From contig JAEOTG010000221.1 in the NCBI GenBank assembly GCA_016839985.1, positions 1 to 5,438 on the forward strand: DNA of 5,438 nt, written 5' to 3'. How positions within the stretch are numbered: the first letter of the stretch is position 1; each line of letters starts with the position of its first letter. Shown here piece after piece: positions 1-5,438 of this stretch. The notes under the pieces are model-generated. The model did no database searches. It was not told the origin of the DNA and saw nothing but the letters and a program-made list of their open reading frames with translations. This DNA is from Candidatus Heimdallarchaeota archaeon (lineage in GTDB: Archaea; Asgardarchaeota; Heimdallarchaeia; Heimdallarchaeales; Heimdallarchaeaceae). A program made the translations under genes and the position numbers.

Positions 1-163
1 AGAAAATGAATATTACAATAAAGACAACAATTGCTAGAGCCAGATAATATTTTAATGAAACTTGGTTCTCAATTATAGGAAGTAGAATTGTCCAAACAAA
101 AAGGAAACCGATGATAGCAAATGAGCTAAAAATCATTATTATTCCTATTATTTTGTCATTCAT
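1..163 (-). CDS. Small membrane protein of unknown function, C-terminus cut off by the window edge
   Basis: Reading leftward from an ATG at 163-161 gives an open frame of 54 codons with no stop before the window edge, so the C-terminus is missing. The start has a good Shine-Dalgarno-like GAGGT (minus strand, 174-170) six bases upstream. After MNDK, residues 5-31 are almost all hydrophobic and include a Trp (FLFVWTILLP). A short polar turn follows (ENQVSLKYY, about 32-40), and a second hydrophobic segment starts near residue 41 and continues off the edge. This suggests a membrane hairpin with at least two segments. It lacks the Gly/Ala-rich pattern and buried acidic residue expected of the ATPase proteolipid ring subunit (K/c), so I do not call it that. 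It starts 54 bases after the stop of the F-subunit gene on the same strand and could be co-transcribed or use its own promoter. I do not recognise the family and assign no function. Confidence 0.6.
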   Translation of the reverse strand, partial: MNDKIIGIIMIFSSFAIIGFLFVWTILLPIIENQVSLKYYLALAIVVFIVIFIF

Positions 164-169
164 TCTCTG

Positions 170-183
170 ACCTCTTGAAGAGG
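170..183 (-). promoter_or_regulatory. Shine-Dalgarno site inside a 13-bp palindrome, upstream of the small membrane protein
   Basis: On the minus strand GAGGT (174-170) is an SD-like site six bases before the ATG at 163. Its GAGG is also the right arm of a perfect inverted repeat, CCTCTT-C-AAGAGG (183-171). As RNA this could fold into a short stem (CCTC with GAGG, loop TTCAA) that covers the ribosome binding site. As DNA it could be a small operator. The SD reading is well supported; the regulatory role is inference. Confidence 0.45.
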
Positions 184-194
184 GTATGAATTAC

Positions 195-203
195 ATTTAT
201 TTA
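195..203 (-). promoter_or_regulatory. Possible TATA box for the small membrane protein gene
   Basis: On the minus strand a purine-rich GGAAAAAAC is followed by TAAATAAAT (203-195), which resembles an archaeal BRE plus TATA pair. A transcription start about 25 bases downstream would fall near 174, only about 10 bases before the ATG and at the edge of the SD site. The region is AT-rich, so chance is likely. Co-transcription from the H-F promoter is an equally good explanation. Confidence 0.2.
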
Positions 204-217
204 GTTTTTTCCTCTAC

Positions 218-547
218 TTACATCTCTATATCGATGCCTAAAGCCATTTTAATAAGAGCGCGAACTTGGTCTTCAGCACTTTCATATTGAGCTTTTTTTC
301 CCGGAACTTCTACAATCACAGGATATGGGTTTATTCGGATTCTTCTAATCAAATCAGCGTTTGCTTTTGCTACTTCTTCTGTTATTATTAGAACTGCAAT
401 TTCTGGATCGTCTGCAATAGTACGTAATAATTTTGCAGATTTTTCAGGTTCTTCTGTGTAAATTTCAGAAATGCCTGCTAGTTTAAATCCCATTGAAGTT
501 TCTTCATCGCCTATGCTTACAATTTTGTTCCTTTGTTGAGAACTCAT
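218..547 (-). CDS. atpF: A-type ATPase central-stalk subunit F
   Basis: This is subunit F of the archaeal/vacuolar-type ATPase. It is a small soluble protein that binds subunit D on the rotating central stalk and influences activity of the A3B3 head. From the ATG at 547 it is 109 residues, close to the roughly 100 of the family. The Rossmann-like layout typical of F is visible: KIVSIGDEET at 8-17, then GFKLAGI at 20-26, a second hydrophobic strand AVLIIT at 51-56, and the signature PVIVEVPGK at 76-84. The C-terminal helix ends ALGIDIEM. The reading frame extends two codons upstream to a TTG at 553, but GTGA (558-555) lies seven bases before the ATG and only one base before the TTG, so I chose the ATG. 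Its start is 16 bases after the stop of the H-subunit gene, so the two are almost certainly one transcription unit. Unusually, F lies on the strand opposite to A and B, rather than directly before A as in the Methanosarcina operon. Confidence 0.9.
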   Translation of the reverse strand: MSSQQRNKIVSIGDEETSMGFKLAGISEIYTEEPEKSAKLLRTIADDPEIAVLIITEEVAKANADLIRRIRINPYPVIVEVPGKKAQYESAEDQVRALIKMALGIDIEM

Positions 548-563
548 TAGCAAATCACACTTC

Positions 564-872
564 TTAGAATATATTAGTTAAAATATAATCAACTGCTTTT
601 TTCTCTATTTTCTTTGCTTTTTCCTTAAGTTTATTCTGCTCTTCTTCAAAAACATTGAGGATTTTGGTGTATTCTTTTTCAACCTTGTTTCCTACGTTAG
701 AGAGTATTTTGTCAGCTTCTTCTTTTGCTTGAATTTCTGCATCTCTAATCCTTAGCACTGCTTTTTTCTCTGCTTCCATAATGGTATTCTGTTTTGAAGC
801 TTCAGCTTTCTTTAGCTTTTGTTCACATTTTTTCTCTGTTTCTCGGATAATCTTTAGGAATTCAACACTCAT
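564..872 (-). CDS. atpH: A-type ATPase peripheral-stalk subunit H (coiled coil)
   Basis: The product has 102 residues and is almost entirely charged, helix-forming sequence (many Lys, Glu and Ala, no Pro). This matches subunit H of archaeal ATPases, about 100-110 residues, which pairs with subunit E as a long right-handed coiled coil and holds the head against the membrane stator subunit I. Visible elements are an N-terminal EFLKIIRETE, a long Lys/Glu/Ala-rich helix from about residue 12 to 90, and a hydrophobic C-terminal tail AVDYILTNIF, the type of end that packs against E and the head. It is too short for subunit E (about 190 residues). Because coiled coils have low sequence complexity, the call rests on length, helix character, the C-terminal pattern and the neighbouring F gene. 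The start is the ATG at 872, with AGGCGA (882-877) four bases upstream as a weak Shine-Dalgarno site. It is the first gene of the leftward unit. Confidence 0.8.
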   Translation of the reverse strand: MSVEFLKIIRETEKKCEQKLKKAEASKQNTIMEAEKKAVLRIRDAEIQAKEEADKILSNVGNKVEKEYTKILNVFEEEQNKLKEKAKKIEKKAVDYILTNIF

Positions 873-916
873 AGTATCGCCTATTTGATTAGTTCTTGAA
901 ATAAACCTTAATTACA

Positions 917-925
917 TTTTTAAAA
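917..925 (-). promoter_or_regulatory. Candidate TATA box for the leftward H-F operon
   Basis: On the minus strand TTTTAAAAA (925-917) lies about 45 bases upstream of the H start codon. It is preceded by the A-rich ACAAAATG, which could act as BRE. A start about 25 bases downstream would fall near 895, giving a leader of roughly 23 bases that still includes the AGGCGA ribosome site. The surrounding sequence is very AT-rich, so the exact box is uncertain. Confidence 0.35.
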
Positions 926-940
926 CATTTTGTTACGTCT

Positions 941-963
941 TATTTGAATATTTTTTTCAAATA
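941..963. repeat. Perfect 8-bp inverted repeat between the divergent promoters
   Basis: TATTTGAA at 941-948 is exactly mirrored by TTCAAATA at 956-963 around a 7-base spacer, TATTTTT. The element sits between the two candidate TATA boxes, about 16 bases from the leftward box and 23 from the rightward one. This spacing and symmetry would suit a dimeric transcription factor acting on both divergent units, but the low GC content makes chance a real alternative. Confidence 0.4.
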
Positions 964-976
964 TTGCTTTCTTTTG

Positions 977-996
977 TCGAAAAAGATTTAATTATA
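977..996 (+). promoter_or_regulatory. Candidate BRE/TATA promoter for the phosphohexomutase gene, possibly leaderless
   Basis: A purine-rich BRE-like CGAAAAAG (978-985) is followed directly by an archaeal-style TATA box, ATTTAATTATA (986-996). The box centre is about 25 bases before the ATG at 1016, the usual distance to an archaeal transcription start. No Shine-Dalgarno match is seen just before the ATG (AAGAAGACG). Together these suggest a leaderless or nearly leaderless mRNA. Confidence 0.5.
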
Positions 997-1015
997 CGTT
1001 AGTATCAAGAAGACG

Positions 1016-2380
1016 ATGAAAAGAAAATTTTTTGGTACAAATGGGATTCGAGGAGAAATCGGAGAGTTTTTTACACCTGTTTTTGTATCAAAAATGAGTT
1101 CAGCTATTGCTACCTTCATGAAGAACAAAGGAACGATGGTTGTTGGATCAGATAGTAGAACAAGCAGTCCTGCAGTTAAATATGGAGCAATTTCTAGTAT
1201 TCTATCAACTGGAATTGAAGTTATTGATTTAGGTACGGTTCCTACTCCTCTTCTTCAATTTGCTGTCACTTACTTGAAAGTGGATTTTGGTATAATGGTT
1301 ACGGCAAGTCACAATCCACCTCATTTTAATGGAATTAAGGTTGTTGACTCTGATGGTATTGAAATTGATATTCATAAGCAGAAGTCAATCGAGGAGATTT
1401 ATGAGAGAGAGAAATTTGATTATGTATCATGGGAAGGAAACAAATACGTAACAAAAATTGATTTGACAAAAGAGTATATTGACCAAATAACTAGCTTTGT
1501 TAATGTTGAAAAAATTCAAAAAAGAAGACTCACTTGTGTTGTAGACGGTGGAAATGCAGTTGGTGCCCTTACTACCCCTCTAGTGTTGAAAAACTTGGGG
1601 ATTCGTGTATTAAGTATTAACAGTAATTTGGATGGTCATTTTCCTGGTAGAGGAGTGGAACCTATTCCAGAAAAATTAACATTAATGGGAGAAACTGTTA
1701 TGCAAACAAAAGCTGATTTTTCTATAGCTCATGATGGAGATGCAGATAGAGCTATTTTTGGAGATGAAAAAGGTATTGTGCATTATGGAGATAAATCTAT
1801 AGCTTTGTTCCAGAAATGGTTATTACAAGATGAACAAAATAAGAAGTTTGTTACACCAGTAAGCTCATCCAGAATTATCGAAGATATATCAGAAGAAATG
1901 GGTGGAGAAATAGTTTGGACACCAGTTGGGTGTATTTATGTGAGTAGAACTATGAAAGAGAAAGATTCCTTACTAGGAGGAGAAGAAAATGGTGGAATCT
2001 TTTACGCTCCTCATCAATGTGTTAGAGATGGTTCAATGGCTGCAGCATTAATGGCAGATATTCTAGCCCAAACTAATAAAACATTCAGCAAACTAGTAGA
2101 AAATCTTCCACAATATTATCAGAAAAAGGATAGGATAGATTGCCCCAACAAATTGAAAGAAAGAGTAATGGAGTATGTTAAAAATAATGTACAGAAAGCT
2201 TCAGAGATATTAACAATAGATGGTGTAAAATTAATTTATCCAGATAGCTGGATTTTAATCAGACCTTCAGGAACTGAACCTATATTTAGAATCTTCGTGG
2301 AAGCAAAAACAAACGATAAGGCAGAGAAAATGTTAGATGATGGTTTAGGTATGGTTAAGGAAGCTCTAAAGAACACTTAA
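1016..2380 (+). CDS. glmM: Phosphoglucosamine mutase / phosphohexomutase, archaeal type
   Basis: This is a complete 454-residue member of the alpha-D-phosphohexomutase superfamily, cytosolic enzymes that move phosphate between C6 and C1 of a sugar through a phosphoserine. All four active-site motifs are intact: TASHNP at 96-101, with Ser98 as the phosphorylated serine; the metal loop DGDADR at 240-245; the sugar-recognition loop GEENGG at 322-327; and the phosphate-binding RPSGTEP at 416-422 in the C-terminal domain. The N-terminal FGTNGIRG (6-13) is also typical. The GEENGG loop, rather than the GEQSGH of bacterial GlmM, is the form I associate with archaeal enzymes. These act on glucosamine-6-phosphate and sometimes also on mannose or glucose phosphates, so substrate specificity cannot be settled from sequence. 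The product would feed UDP-GlcNAc or related sugar nucleotides for surface glycans. The gene is flanked by ATPase subunit genes, divergent on the left and co-directional on the right, with 141 bases before subunit A. It ends in TAA followed by another in-frame TAA. The symbol is a best guess. Confidence 0.88.
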   Translation: MKRKFFGTNGIRGEIGEFFTPVFVSKMSSAIATFMKNKGTMVVGSDSRTSSPAVKYGAISSILSTGIEVIDLGTVPTPLLQFAVTYLKVDFGIMVTASHNPPHFNGIKVVDSDGIEIDIHKQKSIEEIYEREKFDYVSWEGNKYVTKIDLTKEYIDQITSFVNVEKIQKRRLTCVVDGGNAVGALTTPLVLKNLGIRVLSINSNLDGHFPGRGVEPIPEKLTLMGETVMQTKADFSIAHDGDADRAIFGDEKGIVHYGDKSIALFQKWLLQDEQNKKFVTPVSSSRIIEDISEEMGGEIVWTPVGCIYVSRTMKEKDSLLGGEENGGIFYAPHQCVRDGSMAAALMADILAQTNKTFSKLVENLPQYYQKKDRIDCPNKLKERVMEYVKNNVQKASEILTIDGVKLIYPDSWILIRPSGTEPIFRIFVEAKTNDKAEKMLDDGLGMVKEALKNT

Positions 2381-2470
2381 TAACTGGGTTTTTCGCATAA
2401 AACAAATTAAATAGTTAAAATTTGATTTAAGAAGTTCTACGTACAAGATTACCAAGATGTGATTTAACAA

Positions 2471-2482
2471 AACTTAAAAAAA
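2471..2482 (+). promoter_or_regulatory. Candidate promoter for the ATPase A-B operon
   Basis: Within the 141-base gap after the mutase gene, AACAAAAC (2467-2474) followed by TTAAAAAAA (2474-2482) resembles BRE plus TATA. Transcription starting about 25 bases downstream would begin near 2503, leaving a leader of about 20 bases before the ATG at 2522. Another AT-rich stretch (TTAAATAG, 2407-2414) could serve instead. Evidence is composition and spacing only. Confidence 0.3.
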
Positions 2483-2521
2483 GAAACCTAAAAGTTGGGT
2501 AACGAACTGAGAGTAATTGAT

Positions 2522-4309
2522 ATGGTAGCAGCTGATTCTAAACAAGTTGGTATAATAGACAGAATTGCGGGACCTGTAGTTCAAGCCTCAAATATGTTAG
2601 GTTCTAAACTTTACGATGTAGCTAGAGTTGGAGACGAGAAACTAGTTGGTGAAATAATTCGTCTAATTGATGATATAGCTACAATTCAAGTTTATGAGAG
2701 TACAGAGGGATTAACGCCAGGAGAACCGGTTCATTTAACTAATGCCCCATTATCTGTCGAACTTGGACCTGGGTTAATAAGACAAATTTTTGATGGTATT
2801 CAAAGACCTCTACCCTTGATTAGACTTCAATCTGGAGATTTCATTACTAGAGGGATAGAAATTCCGGGTCTAGATCATAAAAAACTATGGGATTTTGAAC
2901 CAATCGCAAAAATTGGAGACAAAGTAGAAGGTGGAGATATAATAGGTGAAATTCCAGAAACGCCAACTGTTGATTTTAAATTATTGATTCCTCCTTATAT
3001 CCGAGGAAAACTAGATTTTATTGCAAAAAAAGGAGATTATACAATTGACGAAATAGCTGCTACTGTTGCGACTCCTGAAGGGAAGAAAGTTGATTTACAA
3101 TTTTATCATGAATGGCCAGTAAGACAGCCAAGACCTTATAATAGTAGATTACCACCAAATGTCCCCTTAATAACAGGGCAAAGAATTTTTGATACCTTTG
3201 CCCCTATAGCGAAAGGAGGAACAGGAGCTATTCCTGGTGGTTTCGGTACAGGAAAAACTGTTAGTCAGCACCAGTTAGCTAAATGGTCAGATGCTAAAAT
3301 AGTCGTGTATGTTGGATGTGGAGAAAGAGGTAATGAAATGACTGATGTACTCAGAGAGTTTCCAAGATTAGTTGACCCTTATACTGGGGGACCTCTAATG
3401 GATCGAACAGTTCTAATCGCTAACACATCAAATATGCCTGTTGCTGCAAGAGAAGCAAGTGTTTATACAGGAATTACTTTGGCTGAATTCTTCAGAGACA
3501 TGGGATATGATGTAGCAATGATGGCGGATAGTACATCAAGATGGGCGGAAGCCATGAGAGAGATTTCAGGAAGATTAGAAGAGATGCCTGGTGAAGAATC
3601 ATTTCCTGCTTATCTTGCATCTAGAATTGCACAATACTATGAACGTGCAGGAAGAGTACTAACAATTGGAACTAATCCACGTGAAGCGAGTATAAGTGTT
3701 GTTGGTGCAGTTAGCCCCCCAGGGGGTGATTTCAGTGAACCGGTTACACAGAATACATTAAGAATAGTAAAAGTATTTTGGGCTCTATCTAAGGAATTAG
3801 CAAGTAGAAGACACTTTCCTGCAATTGATTACTTACTTAGCTATACACTTTATTGGTCTGCTTTAGAGAAATATTATGCTGATAACGTTAGTCAAGAATT
3901 TCCACAGCTAAGAACAGAAGCATTAGCATTACTACAAAAAGATAAAGAGCTTCAAGATATTGTCGCACTTGTAGGACCTGATGCATTACCTCCAAGTGAA
4001 AAAATATTATTAGAAACTGCAAGGATGATAAAAGAAGACTTCTTACAACAAAACGCATATCACGATACAGATAGTTTCTGCAGCCTTCAAAAACAATATT
4101 TGATGCTAAAAACGATATTACGTTATAATGAAAAAGCTTCAGAACTTTACAGAAGAGGAGTCAATGTTACCGATATCTTTGAGCACGAAATTGTTACTAA
4201 GGTAGCAAGAATGAAATATATCGAAAAAAGTGATGTTGAAACTAACCTAAACGAATTGATGAAAGAGATAGATGGTTTGGTAGCACAAAATTTTGGAGAT
4301 GAGGGATAA
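2522..4309 (+). CDS. atpA: A-type ATPase catalytic subunit A
   Basis: This is the nucleotide-binding catalytic subunit of the A3B3 head, coupling ATP synthesis or hydrolysis to ion movement across the membrane. From the ATG at 2522 it has 595 residues, normal for the family (about 580-600). Domains in order are an N-terminal beta barrel (IDRIAGPVV near residue 13, about 1-80), the A-specific insertion (about 110-190), the nucleotide-binding fold (about 215-440) and a C-terminal helical domain. Visible motifs are the P-loop GGFGTGKT at 239-246 (Lys245, Thr246), the catalytic-glutamate loop GCGERGNE at 265-272 (Glu268), the Walker B strand VAMMADS at 331-337, and PPGGDFSEP further on. The P-loop is odd: characterised archaeal enzymes have GPFGSGKT. 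The frame extends nine codons upstream to a TTG at 2495, but no ribosome site precedes that codon. The ATG has a weak GAGAG eight bases upstream and gives the expected N-terminus. Subunit B follows 18 bases later in the same operon. No intein is present; some archaeal A subunits carry one. Confidence 0.95.
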   Translation: MVAADSKQVGIIDRIAGPVVQASNMLGSKLYDVARVGDEKLVGEIIRLIDDIATIQVYESTEGLTPGEPVHLTNAPLSVELGPGLIRQIFDGIQRPLPLIRLQSGDFITRGIEIPGLDHKKLWDFEPIAKIGDKVEGGDIIGEIPETPTVDFKLLIPPYIRGKLDFIAKKGDYTIDEIAATVATPEGKKVDLQFYHEWPVRQPRPYNSRLPPNVPLITGQRIFDTFAPIAKGGTGAIPGGFGTGKTVSQHQLAKWSDAKIVVYVGCGERGNEMTDVLREFPRLVDPYTGGPLMDRTVLIANTSNMPVAAREASVYTGITLAEFFRDMGYDVAMMADSTSRWAEAMREISGRLEEMPGEESFPAYLASRIAQYYERAGRVLTIGTNPREASISVVGAVSPPGGDFSEPVTQNTLRIVKVFWALSKELASRRHFPAIDYLLSYTLYWSALEKYYADNVSQEFPQLRTEALALLQKDKELQDIVALVGPDALPPSEKILLETARMIKEDFLQQNAYHDTDSFCSLQKQYLMLKTILRYNEKASELYRRGVNVTDIFEHEIVTKVARMKYIEKSDVETNLNELMKEIDGLVAQNFGDEG

Positions 4310-4313
4310 GTAT

Positions 4314-4320
4314 AGGAAGG
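4314..4320 (+). promoter_or_regulatory. Ribosome binding site of ATPase subunit B
   Basis: AGGAAGG lies seven bases before the ATG at 4328, in the 18-base gap after the subunit A stop codon. It is the strongest Shine-Dalgarno-like match among the plus-strand genes here and fixes the subunit B start. Confidence 0.65.
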
Positions 4321-4327
4321 TTATAAA

Positions 4328-5438
4328 ATGACAGTAAAAGAAAAATATGAATCTAGAGAATTTCAAACTGTAACTGAAGTTTCAGGACCATTAATGTTTG
4401 TTGATTTAAAAGGGATGGGTGGAGTATCTTATGGTGAAATAGCAGAAATTACAACTACATCAGGAGAAAGAAGAAGGGGGCAAGTTTTGGATGTCTCAAA
4501 GAATTTAGCAATTATTCAGTGTTTTGAAGGTACTTCAGGATTGGAAACTAAAGATACAATCTGTCGATTTTTAGGCGAAACCATGAAAATCGGTGTTAGT
4601 CGTGAAATGCTTGGTCGTGTTTTCAATGGAAGAGGAGAACAGATAGATGGTGGTGGGGACATTATACCAGAAAAAATACTGGACATTACTGGAGCGCCTA
4701 TAAATCCTTCTGCACGTCGTTATCCAAAGGAGTTTATTCAAACAGGTGTTAGTACAATAGACACTTTACTAACTCTTGTTCGTGGTCAAAAATTACCATT
4801 ATTCAGTGGAAGTGGACTTCCACATAACATGCTTGCTGCTCAAATTGCACGACAAGCAAAAGTTCTAGGTTCAGAGGAGGAGTTTGCAGTTATCTTTTCT
4901 GCAATGGGTATCACTGCTGATGAAGCACGCTTTTTCAGAGATGATTTCGAAGAAACAGGAGCCCTTGATAAGGTTGTTTTATTCCTTAACCTAGCAGATG
5001 ACCCAGCTATTGAAAGACTCTTGACACCTAGATTAGCATTAACTGTTGCAGAACATCTTGCATACGATCACGATTATCACGTTTTAGTAATTCTTACTGA
5101 TATAACTGCTTATGCTGAATCTCTCCGTGAAGTAGCTGCTGCACGAAGTGAAGTTCCAAGCAGAAGAGGATATCCGGGATATATGTATTCAGATTTTTCT
5201 ACAATTTATGAAAGAGCTGGAAGAATACATGAGAAAAAAGGATCAATTACTCAAATTCCAATTTTAACACTACCCAATTATGATATTACACATCCTGTAC
5301 CTGATTTAACTGGGTATATTACAGAAGGTCAAGTTTATGTTGATATAGGATTGAATCGAAAAGGTCTTTACCCCCCAATTAATCCTTTGCCTTCACTATC
5401 AAGACTCATGAAAGATACTATAGGACAAGGATCTACAA
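4328..5438 (+). CDS. atpB: A-type ATPase regulatory subunit B, C-terminus cut off by the window edge
   Basis: This is the non-catalytic nucleotide-site subunit that alternates with A in the hexameric head. The frame is open from the ATG at 4328 to the window end: 370 complete codons of an expected 460 or so, so the C-terminal helical domain is largely missing. Family features are clear. The N-terminal barrel holds EVSGPLMFV (17-25), and LGRVFNGRG and GAPINPSAR lie around residues 98-132. The degenerate P-loop is SGSGLPHN at 160-167, which lacks the Walker lysine as expected for B. MGITADEA and [10 protein letters not shown] follow, then [15 protein letters not shown] around 275-289, and YERAGR at 294-299, the segment near the A/B interface that includes an arginine. 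[17 protein letters not shown] and LPSLSRLM come near the end. It follows subunit A by 18 bases with a good ribosome site, so the two are surely co-translated from one mRNA. Arginine codons are more often CGN here than in subunit A. Subunit D would be the expected next gene, but it is outside the window. Confidence 0.95.
   Translation, partial: MTVKEKYESREFQTVTEVSGPLMFVDLKGMGGVSYGEIAEITTTSGERRRGQVLDVSKNLAIIQCFEGTSGLETKDTICRFLGETMKIGVSREMLGRVFNGRGEQIDGGGDIIPEKILDITGAPINPSARRYPKEFIQTGVSTIDTLLTLVRGQKLPLFSGSGLPHNMLAAQIARQAKVLGSEEEFAVIFSAMGITADEARFFRDDFEETGALDKVVLFLNLADDPAIERLLTPRLALTVAEHLAYDHDYHVLVILTDITAYAESLREVAAARSEVPSRRGYPGYMYSDFSTIYERAGRIHEKKGSITQIPILTLPNYDITHPVPDLTGYITEGQVYVDIGLNRKGLYPPINPLPSLSRLMKDTIGQGST

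Noticed and set aside
1..163. Small hydrophobic protein as the ATPase proteolipid (K/c) subunit
   Set aside because: It has two hydrophobic segments and ATPase neighbours, but no Gly/Ala-rich helix packing pattern and no acidic residue in the visible part of the second segment.
548..553. Two-codon N-terminal extension of subunit F starting at a TTG
   Set aside because: GTGA is correctly spaced for the ATG at 547 and only one base from the TTG, so the shorter form is preferred.
564..872. Coiled-coil protein as ATPase subunit E
   Set aside because: At 102 residues it is about half the length of E and lacks E's globular C-terminal domain. Subunit H fits better.
964..996. Bacterial sigma-70 style promoter (TTGCTT with TAATTAT) before the mutase
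   Set aside because: The spacing of about 19 bases and the matches are poor, and gene content points to an archaeon where BRE/TATA is expected.
2386..2395. Short T-run (GGGTTTTTCGC) after the mutase stop codon as a transcription terminator
   Set aside because: There are only five T and no preceding stem. In sequence this AT-rich such runs are common, so I do not call a terminator.
2403..2424. Inverted repeat CAAATT / AATTTG in the mutase to subunit A gap
   Set aside because: It is a six-base, purely AT-dominated match with a 10-base spacer in a very AT-rich region, and is easily explained by chance.

Overview
This AT-rich window reads as part of an archaeal chromosome. It carries subunits of an A-type (archaeal/vacuolar-type) ATPase, an archaeal-style alpha-D-phosphohexomutase, and AT-rich promoter-like stretches that fit a BRE plus TATA layout better than bacterial -35/-10 boxes. 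I cannot place the lineage firmly. Some ATPase motifs look more like bacterial V-type subunits than like the usual euryarchaeal ones, so an Asgard or other less-sampled archaeon is possible, but that is a guess.

Layout. The left fifth is a leftward (minus-strand) cluster. Read from its promoter side, it holds a 102-residue coiled-coil peripheral-stalk protein (subunit H), then central-stalk subunit F 16 bases later. After F comes the beginning of a small protein with two hydrophobic segments, which runs off the left edge. A 143-base divergent intergenic region (873-1015) follows. It holds candidate promoters for both directions and a perfect 8-bp inverted repeat between them. To the right, on the plus strand, come a complete phosphoglucosamine/phosphohexose mutase gene (GlmM/ManB family), a 141-base gap with a candidate promoter, complete ATPase catalytic subunit A, and, 18 bases later, ATPase subunit B. 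Subunit B is cut by the right edge after about 370 residues.

How the genes fit together. Subunits A and B form the alternating hexameric head that makes or hydrolyses ATP. F sits on the rotating central stalk, and H pairs with subunit E (not in the window) in the peripheral stalk. The genes for C, D, E, I and K are not visible and must lie outside the window. The mutase makes hexosamine-1-phosphate or hexose-1-phosphate for cell-surface glycans and has no obvious mechanistic link to the ATPase. Its position between the two ATPase gene groups is the most notable feature of the layout.

I see no RNA gene, mobile element, CRISPR array or clearly new system. The points worth a second look are the split divergent ATPase locus, the non-canonical P-loop of subunit A, the two symmetric DNA elements (941-963 and 171-183), and the unidentified small membrane protein.
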